A stretch of DNA of 5,103 bases from Acidobacteriaceae bacterium (GTDB lineage: Bacteria; Acidobacteriota; Terriglobia; Terriglobales; Acidobacteriaceae), in NCBI GenBank assembly GCA_003132825.1, contig PKYX01000104.1, positions 2,437 to 7,539 of the forward strand, read 5' to 3'. This document shows positions 1-5,103 of the stretch, piece by piece (positions within the stretch are counted from its first letter, which is position 1; every line of letters begins with the position of its first letter). Below the pieces are notes generated by a model that saw only the letters and a list, made by a program, of their open reading frames with translations, did not search any database and was not told the origin of the DNA. A program made the position numbers and the translations under genes.

Positions 1-665
1 ATGCGCAAGTCCTTGGCTTCAATCTTGACGTCTACGTCTTCGGCTTCGGGCAGGACCGCGACCGTGACGGCCGAGGTGTGAACCCGTCCCTGCTGCTCGG
101 TGGCGGGCACGCGCTGCACGCGGTGCACGCCGCTTTCGTACTTGAGTTGAGAAAAAACGCGGTTGCCTTCGATGATGGCGATGACTTCCTTCAGGCCGCC
201 GACCGACGACCCGGAAGTCGACAGCACTTCCACCTTCCATCCCTGGGTCTCGGCGTAGCGCGTGTACATGCGGAACATTTCGGCGGCGAACAGGGTGGCC
301 TCGTCCCCTCCAGTGCCGGCGCGGATTTCGAGGATGACGTCCTTTTCGTCGTTCGGATCCTTGGGAAGCAGAAGAACCTTGAGCTCGTCTTCGACTTGGC
401 CGACGCGGGCTTCGAGTTTGGTCAACTCCTCTTGCGCATAGGCCCGCATTTCAGGATCTTTTTCATCGGCCAGCATGGCCTTGCTTTCGGCAATGCCCTT
501 GGTCAAGTCTTTGTATTCGCGATACTTCTCCACCATGGGCGCGATTTCGCTGTGGGCTTTGGCGGCCTTTTGGAACTTCAGGGAATCGCCGATGATGTCG
601 GGCGAGGACAGGGCTTCGTTCAGTTCCTGGTAGCGAGCTTCGATCTGGTCAAGTCTTTCGAACAT
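1..665 (-). CDS. prfA: Peptide chain release factor 1 (RF1), N-terminal part, truncated by the window edge
   Basis: Cytoplasmic class I release factor that reads UAA and UAG in the ribosomal A site and triggers hydrolysis of peptidyl-tRNA. The reverse strand reads continuously from ATG at 665 for 221 codons to the left edge, beginning MFERLDQIEARYQELNEALS. Residues 1 to about 110 are the helical PCRF domain. The conserved AGTGGDEA follows at 116-123. The segment HRVQRVPATEQQGRVHTSA (181-199) holds the PAT tripeptide (187-189), the PxT stop-codon reader that marks RF1 rather than RF2, which has SPF. The reading ends at EAKDLR, about ten residues before the expected GGQ peptidyl-hydrolase motif, so the catalytic domain lies outside the window. 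RF1 is usually about 355-360 residues, so about 60% is present. The start matches the family N-terminus; the Shine-Dalgarno is weak (only GGGA, roughly 12 bases upstream). DUF1385 lies upstream on the same strand. Identification is very secure. Confidence 0.97.
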   Translation of the reverse strand, partial: MFERLDQIEARYQELNEALSSPDIIGDSLKFQKAAKAHSEIAPMVEKYREYKDLTKGIAESKAMLADEKDPEMRAYAQEELTKLEARVGQVEDELKVLLLPKDPNDEKDVILEIRAGTGGDEATLFAAEMFRMYTRYAETQGWKVEVLSTSGSSVGGLKEVIAIIEGNRVFSQLKYESGVHRVQRVPATEQQGRVHTSAVTVAVLPEAEDVDVKIEAKDLR

Positions 666-681
666 AGCAATTTTTCCCGGG

Positions 682-703
682 GAGATGTAGCGGGCTACAT
701 CTC
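682..703 (-). repeat. Perfect inverted repeat in the prfA leader (9-bp stem, 4-base loop)
   Basis: GAGATGTAG (682-690) and CTACATCTC (695-703) are exact reverse complements separated by four bases. The element lies 16 bases upstream of the prfA start codon, in the gap after the DUF1385 stop. There is no T-run after the stem on either strand: on the minus strand it is followed by CCCCGGGAAAAA. It therefore does not look like a classic intrinsic terminator. It could be an RNA processing site, a leader structure affecting prfA translation, or a dispersed palindromic repeat. The structure is visible directly; any function is inference. Confidence 0.7.
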
Positions 704-714
704 AGTAGTTCCGC

Positions 715-738
715 GAGCCAGACCCATCGAGCTGGCTC
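715..738 (-). repeat. Second inverted repeat in the DUF1385-prfA gap (7-bp stem, 10-base loop)
   Basis: GAGCCAG (715-721) and CTGGCTC (732-738) are exact reverse complements with a ten-base loop. On the minus strand this hairpin would form first, between the DUF1385 stop (808) and the tighter hairpin at 682-703, with 11 bases between them. Together they occupy much of the 142-base intercistronic region. No U-tract follows. The stem could arise by chance more easily than the first, so confidence in a functional role is low. Confidence 0.45.
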
Positions 739-807
739 TCGGTCGGCGGTTGTCGGGGTGTCAAATTGAGGGTCAGAAACGGCTGGTAAGGTTCGCGGCG
801 GGGCCGC

Positions 808-1806
808 CTAGGCAATCACCAGTTCGCCGCCACGCTGCTTTTCGAGCGCCATGGCCTCATCAAGTGCGGCGATGGCGCACTCGGCCTGATCGTCGGCCGG
901 GGGCTGGGTGGTGATGCGTTGCAGCCAGAGGCCGGGCGCGGTCATCAGGGCGAAGAGCGATCCGCGATGCTTTGCGGCGAAACGGATGATTTCGTAGGAC
1001 AGGCCGGCAATCACCGGCAGCAGAGCGATGCGCACCGCGAAACGAGCCCAGAACGTAGTCACCGGAACCAGGGTATAGGCCCCGATGCAGAGGATCATCA
1101 CTGTCATCAGAAAGCTGGTGCCGCAGCGCGGGTGATAGGTGGTGTACTTCTGGACGGCGGCGACTTTTAACGGATCGCCGTTCTCAAAGGCGTAGACGGT
1201 TTTGTGTTCGGCTCCGTGGTATTCGAAGACGCGGTGAACGTCCTGCATCCGCGAGACTCCCCAGATGAAGAGCAGGAACAGAGCGAGGCGAATGACACCG
1301 TCCACCAGGTTGAAAATGATTTGTCCGCCGAAGATAGGGTTCACGCGCTTGAGCTCGGTAGCCGCGACCAGGGGAATGAACTTGTACATGAAAATGAAAA
1401 AGCCGACGGAGAGGACGATGTTGACCGTAGCCAGCCAGCCGCTGATTTCCAGTTTCTTCTTGCCGGCATCTGCGGGCTCGCCGGACTGCAGCTCTTCTAA
1501 GGCGACGTTGCCGGAAAACTTGAGGGCGCGGAAGCCGAGCGTCATGGCATGGCCGAGGGTCACGACGCCGCGGACCACGGGCCAGGCCATCCAGGGGTGT
1601 TTTTCGGACAGGCGCTCGAGCGGCTCGCTGTGGGTCACAATCTCGCCGGTCGGCTTGCGGCAGGCGATGGCCCAGGCGTGCGGCGAGCGCATCATGACGC
1701 CCTCGAGCACAGCTTGCCCGCCGACCAGAGTCTCCTCGCCGCCTTCCAGCGCCGGCAGAAGCTGGACGGCTACCAAAAAACGCCACATTGTGCGCAGAAA
1801 ACCCAT
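808..1806 (-). CDS. DUF1385 family integral membrane protein (YqhQ-like)
   Basis: Polytopic membrane protein of the DUF1385 family, which includes Bacillus YqhQ; its biochemical role is not established as far as I know. From ATG at 1806 it is 332 residues. Near the N-terminus is VGGQAVLEGVMMRSP, a family hallmark. Hydrophobic segments follow: WLATVNIVLSVGFFIFMYKF, a stretch around VIRLALFLLFIWGV, then FLMTVMILCIGAYTLVPV and IALLPVIAGLSYEIIRF. Between the second and third lie the conserved polar motifs EYHGAEHKTVYAFE and YHPRCGTSF, rich in His, Cys and charged residues and possibly metal-binding or catalytic (inference). The stop is TAG at 808-810. An in-frame GTG at 1857 would add 17 residues (MVPYSLSRLERKDHPTA), but it lacks a Shine-Dalgarno, whereas AAGGA lies 13 bases before the ATG at 1806, a rather long spacing. 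The start is therefore uncertain. The gene precedes prfA, a neighbourhood known from several phyla, and is probably co-transcribed with it. Confidence 0.93.
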   Translation of the reverse strand: MGFLRTMWRFLVAVQLLPALEGGEETLVGGQAVLEGVMMRSPHAWAIACRKPTGEIVTHSEPLERLSEKHPWMAWPVVRGVVTLGHAMTLGFRALKFSGNVALEELQSGEPADAGKKKLEISGWLATVNIVLSVGFFIFMYKFIPLVAATELKRVNPIFGGQIIFNLVDGVIRLALFLLFIWGVSRMQDVHRVFEYHGAEHKTVYAFENGDPLKVAAVQKYTTYHPRCGTSFLMTVMILCIGAYTLVPVTTFWARFAVRIALLPVIAGLSYEIIRFAAKHRGSLFALMTAPGLWLQRITTQPPADDQAECAIAALDEAMALEKQRGGELVIA

Positions 1807-1819
1807 GGCTGTTGGATGA

Positions 1820-1824
1820 TCCTT
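1820..1824 (-). promoter_or_regulatory. Candidate ribosome binding site favouring the 1806 start of DUF1385
   Basis: The minus strand reads AAGGA here, within GGAAGGAT, 13 bases upstream of ATG at 1806. The spacing is longer than ideal. It is the only purine-rich core near either candidate start, because the sequence before GTG at 1857 has none. It tips the choice to the shorter protein, weakly. Confidence 0.4.
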
Positions 1825-1857
1825 CCGCTCGAGGCGGCTCAAACTGTAGGGTACCAC

Positions 1858-1915
1858 AGCTTGACAATTCGGTTAGGATGGGCTGGAAGTCACACTGTTT
1901 GGCGGAGTTAGGGCG
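1858..1915. promoter_or_regulatory. Divergent intergenic region between DUF1385 and the DNA ligase gene
   Basis: The two genes start in opposite directions from this short stretch, so promoters for both should lie here or overlap the 5' ends (up to 1807 on the DUF1385 side). On the plus strand there is an exact TTGACA at 1861-1866, but no reasonable -10 hexamer stands 16-18 bases downstream (TGGAAG at 17). I therefore do not call a specific promoter. The location is supported by gene arrangement only. Confidence 0.4.
1904..1907 (+). promoter_or_regulatory. Ribosome binding site for the DNA ligase GTG start
   Basis: GGAG ends 8 bases before GTG at 1916, a good Shine-Dalgarno spacing. The alternative ATG at 1976 has no comparable purine-rich core upstream. 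This is the main reason for choosing the longer reading frame. Confidence 0.5.
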
Positions 1916-3727
1916 GTGCGAATGCCCGTCTCTAAGGTCGGAAGCCGCGACCGCCGGCCGGACTTGGGCGCCACTATGCAAAGACTGGCCGAGATCTGTG
2001 AGCGGGTGGCTGCGACCAGCAAGAACCTGGAGAAGATCGCCGCGGTCAGTGACTACCTGCATGCGCTCGCCCTCGACCAGGCGGCGGTCGCAGCCGTGTT
2101 TCTGTCGGGCCGGCCGTTTCCGGTGAGCGAGGAGGCCACATTGCAGGTGGGAGCGACTTTGCTGTGGCGGATCGTGGCCGAGATTTCCGGCAAAAGTCAG
2201 CAAGAAGTGACCGCGGCGTACCGCGAGCTCGGAGATTTAGGCAGGGTCGCCGAAGCTCTACTGCCCGCGCCCGCCGGCGCGAGCGAGCTCAGCCTCGTCG
2301 AAGTCGAGGACAGATTCCGGCAGATTGCGGCGGCGCGGGGCCCCGCGGCGAAGAGCGCGCTGGTGCGGGAGATGCTTTCGCGGACTCGGCCGATCGAAGC
2401 CAAATACATGGTGAAGATCATGACCGGCGACCTGCGGATCGGGCTGAAGGAGAGTCTGGTCGAAGAAGCGGTCGCGAAAGCCTTTGGGGTTCGGTTGCGA
2501 GAGGTTCAACGCGCCAACATGCTATTGGGGGATATCGGCGAAGCGGTCCGGCTAGCGTCTGCGGGCAGGCTGGGCGAGGCGCGCATGCGCCTGTTTCATC
2601 CCCTGGGTTTCATGCTCGCGAGTCCGGCGGAGTCCGCGCAGGAAGCGCTCAGCTACTTCGAGAATGCTTGGGTGGAAGACAAGTACGACGGCATTCGGGC
2701 GCAGGCTCATTCCTCGGGCGGCGAGGTGAGGATTTTTTCGCGTACTCGGGATGAGATCACGGAATCATTCCCGGAGCTGCCGGATGGTCTGGCGGGGCTG
2801 CCTGAGGATGTGATTCTGGACGGGGAGATCGTGGCCTGGAGCGAGTTGGCCGCCGAATCTGGCGAAGGCGGCAGGGCGCTCCCGTTTCACGCCTTACAGG
2901 AGCGGCTGGGGCGGAAGAAAGTCAGCCGCGAGATGATCCGGCGGGTTCCAGTGGCCTATCTGGTATTCGATGTGTTGTACGCGGCCGGTGAGCTGCTGAT
3001 TGATCAGCCGTTGCGGGAGCGGGCAGCGATTCTCGATCGGGTGATGGGCGAGGCGAGAAAACCTGGGGAGGGCGAAGGGCGCCCTTCGCCTGCGCCCCGC
3101 GCGGGCTCCGGTCGGAAACTGAAGCCGGCCGCGCAAGGGCAGTTCGCATTTGTGGGGGAAGAAGGGCTCGAAGCCTGGGTGGTGCGCGCGCCCGTCGTCC
3201 GCGCATCTTCGCCGGCAGAACTGGACGCCCTGTTTCAAGCGGCGCAGGCGCGCGGCAATGAAGGGCTGATGATCAAAGACCCCGAGTCCGGGTATACGCC
3301 GGGACGGCGCGGGAAATCATGGCTAAAGCTAAAACGGGCGCTGGCCACCCTCGACGTGGTGGTGACGGCTGTCGAGTTCGGGCACGGCAAGCGCATCGGC
3401 GTGCTGAGCGACTACACCTTTGCGGTGCGCGACGGCGAGCGGCTGTCCAATATCGGCAAAGCGTATTCGGGACTCACCGACGCCGAGATCTCCGAGATGA
3501 CGCGCTGGTTTCTCGAACATACGGTCGAGGATCAGGGGTTCCGGCGGGTGGTCGAGCCGCAGATCGTTCTGGAAGTGGCGTTCAACAACCTGATGCGATC
3601 CGACCGGCACGAGAGCGGCTATGCCCTGCGTTTCCCGAGGATTGTGCGCCTGCGGGGCGACAAGCGACCGGAAGAGGCAGATACGATTGAGCGCGTGCGC
3701 GAGATTTACCAGAAGCAGGGGGAGTGA
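1916..3727 (+). CDS. lig: ATP-dependent DNA ligase (archaeal/eukaryal type)
   Basis: Seals nicks in duplex DNA through a ligase-AMP intermediate (ATP-dependent, EC 6.5.1.1) in the cytoplasm, probably in repair and alongside the essential NAD-dependent LigA, which is not in this window. The protein is 603 residues. Residues about 21-220 are the helical DNA-binding N-terminal domain. The nucleotidyltransferase core has motif I KYDGIR (256-261, K256 the adenylated lysine), FSRTRDE (274-280), motif III LDGEIV (301-306), motif IIIa YLVFDVLY (348-355), motif IV EGLMIKD (449-455) and motif V WLKLKR (469-474). The OB-fold follows (about 480-583), ending in motif VI-like RFPRIVRLRGDK (572-583). All catalytic motifs are intact, so the enzyme should be active. 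A Gly/Pro/Ala-rich insert at about 379-418 separates IIIa from IV. GTG at 1916 has a GGAG 8 bases upstream; ATG at 1976 (MQRLAEICERVAATSKN) is where family similarity appears to begin and remains an alternative. Transcribed alone, divergent from DUF1385. Confidence 0.95.
   Translation: MRMPVSKVGSRDRRPDLGATMQRLAEICERVAATSKNLEKIAAVSDYLHALALDQAAVAAVFLSGRPFPVSEEATLQVGATLLWRIVAEISGKSQQEVTAAYRELGDLGRVAEALLPAPAGASELSLVEVEDRFRQIAAARGPAAKSALVREMLSRTRPIEAKYMVKIMTGDLRIGLKESLVEEAVAKAFGVRLREVQRANMLLGDIGEAVRLASAGRLGEARMRLFHPLGFMLASPAESAQEALSYFENAWVEDKYDGIRAQAHSSGGEVRIFSRTRDEITESFPELPDGLAGLPEDVILDGEIVAWSELAAESGEGGRALPFHALQERLGRKKVSREMIRRVPVAYLVFDVLYAAGELLIDQPLRERAAILDRVMGEARKPGEGEGRPSPAPRAGSGRKLKPAAQGQFAFVGEEGLEAWVVRAPVVRASSPAELDALFQAAQARGNEGLMIKDPESGYTPGRRGKSWLKLKRALATLDVVVTAVEFGHGKRIGVLSDYTFAVRDGERLSNIGKAYSGLTDAEISEMTRWFLEHTVEDQGFRRVVEPQIVLEVAFNNLMRSDRHESGYALRFPRIVRLRGDKRPEEADTIERVREIYQKQGE
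3071..3090. repeat. Perfect 20-bp palindrome inside the ligase coding sequence
   Basis: GGCGAAGGGC (3071-3080) is followed immediately by its exact reverse complement GCCCTTCGCC (3081-3090). GGGG at 3065-3068 and CCCC at 3095-3098 could extend the pairing across a small internal loop, and a second 10-bp palindrome (CCCGCGCGGG, 3096-3105) adjoins. The palindrome encodes residues 386-392, within the low-complexity insert between ligase motifs IIIa and IV. It may be a dispersed palindromic element that entered the gene in frame, or a by-product of GC-rich codon use. Confidence 0.7.
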
Positions 3728-3788
3728 CCGACGGGCGCTCAACCGCTCCCGGAGTGCGCTCTTTCCGCAATGCCTCGAAGCAGGCGGG
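3728..3788. other. Convergent intergenic gap with only weak hairpin potential
   Basis: The ligase stop (TGA, 3725-3727) and the oxidoreductase stop (TAG, 3789-3791 on the minus strand) face each other across 61 bases. Two weak stems are visible. GCGCTC (3735-3740) pairs with GAGTGC (3752-3757) using one G-T pair, and on the plus strand is followed by GCTCTTTCC. GCCT (3772-3775) pairs with AGGC (3782-3785). Neither has a proper T-tract, so I cannot call an intrinsic terminator with confidence. Termination of both transcripts must occur near here unless they overlap. Confidence 0.35.
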
Positions 3789-5021
3789 CTAGTCCGATCC
3801 GGCCCGGGGTGTGGCTGCGGATCCGGGCGACGGAAGCAAAGAAACCCAGGCCGAGTTTCGCCGGGAAGATTCGACTGCGGCGGAGATGAACCGCATGCCC
3901 GCGACTCCGTCTGCAATGCCGGGGACGAGCAGAGAAGAGGGATCGGGCTGACGCCCGGCGATGTGGGCCGAAATCTGTTCTGCGAGATCGGTGTAAAGTT
4001 GGGCGAAGGCCTCGAGGTAGCCTTCGGGATGACCACCGGGTACGCGGCTGGCATGGGCCGCCACCGCAGTCGCAGCCGGGCCACCCCGGAGGATCAGTTC
4101 GGGCGGCTGACCGAAGCGCGAGAACAGGAGACCGTTCGGCTCCTCCTGCCTCCATTCGAGGCCCGCCTTTTCGCCGTACGCTCGCAGGCGGAGATTGTTC
4201 TGGTTTCCCGGAGCCACCTGAGTGGCCCACAACATTCCTCGCGCGCCCTGGTTGAAGCGCAACAGAGTCTGCACATTGTCGTCGACGCGCCGGCCGGGGA
4301 CGAAGGTCGAAAGCTCGGCTGCGATCTCCTGGCACTCCAGGCCGGTCACAAAGCATGCCAGGTTATAGGCGTGAGTGCCGATGTCTCCGAGAGAACCTCC
4401 GGGACCGCTCTGGGCCGGGTCGGTGCGCCAGACGGCCTGCTTGTGGCCGGTGGTCTCGAGCGGCGTCGTCAACCAATCTTGCACGTAGTCAACTTGGACG
4501 ACGCGAATGGTGCCCAGTTCCCCTGCTGCTGCCATTTGCCGGGCCTGCCGCACCATGGGATATCCCGTGTAATTGTGGGTCAGACCAAAGATCAGGCCGG
4601 TGCGACGCACGGTCTCGGTCAGATCGAGCGCGTCAGGGAGCGTGGTGGTGAGAGGTTTGTCGCAGATCACGTGGATGCCGGCTTCGAGAAACGCCTTGGC
4701 GGCGGGGTAGTGAAGATGGTTTGGGGTCACGATGGCCACGGCGTCGATCGGGTCGGGCCGCTTCGACTCCGCCCGAGCCATGTCGATGAAACTGCCATAA
4801 GCGCGGTCGGGCGCAATGTGGAGATCAGCTGCGCCGGCACGGGCGCGTTCGGGATCGGAGGAAAGTGCGGCGGCGACCAACTCATAGCGATCGTCAAGCC
4901 GGGCAGCGATGCGATGCACCGCGCCAATGAATGCTCCGGGCCCACCTCCGACCATTCCGAGCCGAAGGCGGCGGGTCGCCTCCAGGCGCTGCTCTGATCC
5001 TGCGGTCGCCTTCATGATCAT
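3789..5021 (-). CDS. Gfo/Idh/MocA family NAD(P)-dependent oxidoreductase
   Basis: Predicted cytoplasmic dehydrogenase or reductase acting on a sugar, inositol or related polyol; the substrate cannot be read from sequence. It has 410 residues, slightly longer than many family members. The N-terminal Rossmann fold opens with [17 protein letters not shown] (21-37), whose glycines bind the dinucleotide. [20 protein letters not shown] (95-114) leads to CDKPL (120-124), the family (E/D)KP motif with catalytic K122. The C-terminal alpha/beta domain carries GDIGTHAYN (212-220), with D213 and H217 as the expected catalytic pair, and [16 protein letters not shown] (331-346), seen in a subgroup of the family. 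All key residues are present. The final 20 or so residues are a variable Ser/Pro/Ala-rich tail. ATG at 5021 is chosen because GGGGAG lies 9 bases upstream; a second ATG at 5015 is in frame. No in-frame ATG, GTG or TTG lies between 5021 and the upstream TGA. The gene is convergent with the ligase; any operon partners lie beyond the right edge. Confidence 0.93.
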   Translation of the reverse strand: MIMKATAGSEQRLEATRRLRLGMVGGGPGAFIGAVHRIAARLDDRYELVAAALSSDPERARAGAADLHIAPDRAYGSFIDMARAESKRPDPIDAVAIVTPNHLHYPAAKAFLEAGIHVICDKPLTTTLPDALDLTETVRRTGLIFGLTHNYTGYPMVRQARQMAAAGELGTIRVVQVDYVQDWLTTPLETTGHKQAVWRTDPAQSGPGGSLGDIGTHAYNLACFVTGLECQEIAAELSTFVPGRRVDDNVQTLLRFNQGARGMLWATQVAPGNQNNLRLRAYGEKAGLEWRQEEPNGLLFSRFGQPPELILRGGPAATAVAAHASRVPGGHPEGYLEAFAQLYTDLAEQISAHIAGRQPDPSSLLVPGIADGVAGMRFISAAVESSRRNSAWVSLLPSPGSAATPRAGSD

Positions 5022-5030
5022 GATCTCTGT

Positions 5031-5036
5031 CTCCCC
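5031..5036 (-). promoter_or_regulatory. Ribosome binding site of the oxidoreductase gene
   Basis: The minus strand reads GGGGAG, 9 bases before ATG at 5021 and 15 bases before the second in-frame ATG at 5015. This spacing supports the upstream ATG. The site is also the 3' end of the last 15-base tandem unit, so the repeat array supplies the Shine-Dalgarno. Confidence 0.65.
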
Positions 5037-5090
5037 TCCATGCAGCTCCCCTCTGTCCAGCTCCGGTCCATCCAGTTCCGTTCAATCCAG
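5031..5090 (-). repeat. Four imperfect 15-bp tandem repeats in the oxidoreductase leader
   Basis: On the minus strand, four consecutive 15-base units run 5' to 3' as CTGGATTGAACGGAA (5090-5076), CTGGATGGACCGGAG (5075-5061), CTGGACAGAGGGGAG (5060-5046) and CTGCATGGAGGGGAG (5045-5031). Neighbouring units match at 11 or 12 of 15 positions. Each ends in a purine-rich, Shine-Dalgarno-like core, and the last of these is the probable ribosome binding site. The remaining bases 5091-5103 do not clearly continue the pattern. The period is five codons. In the frame of the downstream gene the last three units would read LDGPE, LDRGE, LHGGE, and a TGA lies in the first unit. Confidence 0.7.
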
Positions 5091-5103
5091 ACCAAGCATC
5101 CGC

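Noticed and set aside
797..808. GC-rich hairpin (GGCG/CGCC) over the DUF1385 stop codon as a terminator
   Set aside because: The stem is only four to five pairs, has no T-run on the minus strand, and overlaps coding sequence. Termination between DUF1385 and prfA would also conflict with their likely co-transcription.
78..914. Plus-strand open frame of 278 codons opposite prfA
   Set aside because: It is antisense to a certain prfA frame, has no recognisable domain, and crosses the leader hairpins. Long antisense frames are expected in GC-rich genes.
1861..1866. Perfect TTGACA -35 hexamer upstream of the ligase
   Set aside because: At 16-18 bases downstream there is no TATAAT-like sequence, so a sigma-70 promoter cannot be supported.
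1184..2203. Minus-strand open frame of 339 codons spanning DUF1385 and the ligase N-terminus
   Set aside because: It runs out of frame through two genes supported by conserved motifs, and its product is Arg-rich low-complexity sequence.
3735..3766. Intrinsic terminator after the ligase gene
   Set aside because: The stem is six pairs with one G-T, the loop is long, and the following sequence has only a three-T run. It is too weak to call.
3621..4997. Plus-strand open frame of 458 codons, longer than the oxidoreductase it overlaps
   Set aside because: It lies opposite the oxidoreductase frame, which has all family motifs, and overlaps the ligase C-terminus. Its translation is Arg/Gly/Ala-rich without any domain. 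It is a codon-bias shadow.
4894..5085. Minus-strand 63-codon frame over the 15-base repeats
   Set aside because: It begins at a TTG within the repeat array and overlaps the oxidoreductase start in another frame. Its Gly/Trp/Arg pattern is just the repeat translated.

Overview
The window is GC-rich, dense bacterial chromosomal DNA with four protein-coding genes and only short intergenic gaps. The gene content and protein character suggest a member of the Acidobacteriota or a similar GC-rich soil bacterium. The supporting points are a DUF1385 (YqhQ-type) gene directly upstream of prfA, a full-length archaeal/eukaryal-type ATP-dependent DNA ligase, and a Gfo/Idh/MocA sugar-type oxidoreductase. 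The lineage is inferred from general familiarity with these families and no search was run.

Layout from left to right. The minus strand first carries the N-terminal 221 codons of release factor RF1 (prfA), which runs off the left edge just before its GGQ domain. Upstream of it on the same strand, after a 142-base gap with two perfect inverted repeats, lies the DUF1385 membrane protein gene; the two probably form one transcription unit. A short divergent intergenic region (about 1858-1915) separates DUF1385 from the plus-strand ATP-dependent DNA ligase gene (1916-3727). The ligase converges, across a 61-base gap, on a minus-strand Gfo/Idh/MocA oxidoreductase gene (3789-5021). The right end is the leader of that oxidoreductase gene and contains four imperfect 15-base tandem units with Shine-Dalgarno-like cores.

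The genes do not form one pathway. prfA (translation termination) plus DUF1385 is a recurrent bacterial neighbourhood. The ligase is a stand-alone DNA repair or replication enzyme, with no Ku, polymerase or nuclease partner visible. The oxidoreductase is an orphan NAD(P)-dependent dehydrogenase of unknown substrate.

No mobile element, CRISPR array, tRNA or rRNA was seen, and I see no convincing sign of a new multi-gene system. The most unusual items are small: the structured prfA leader, a perfect 20-base palindrome inside a low-complexity insert of the ligase, and the 15-base repeat array before the oxidoreductase.
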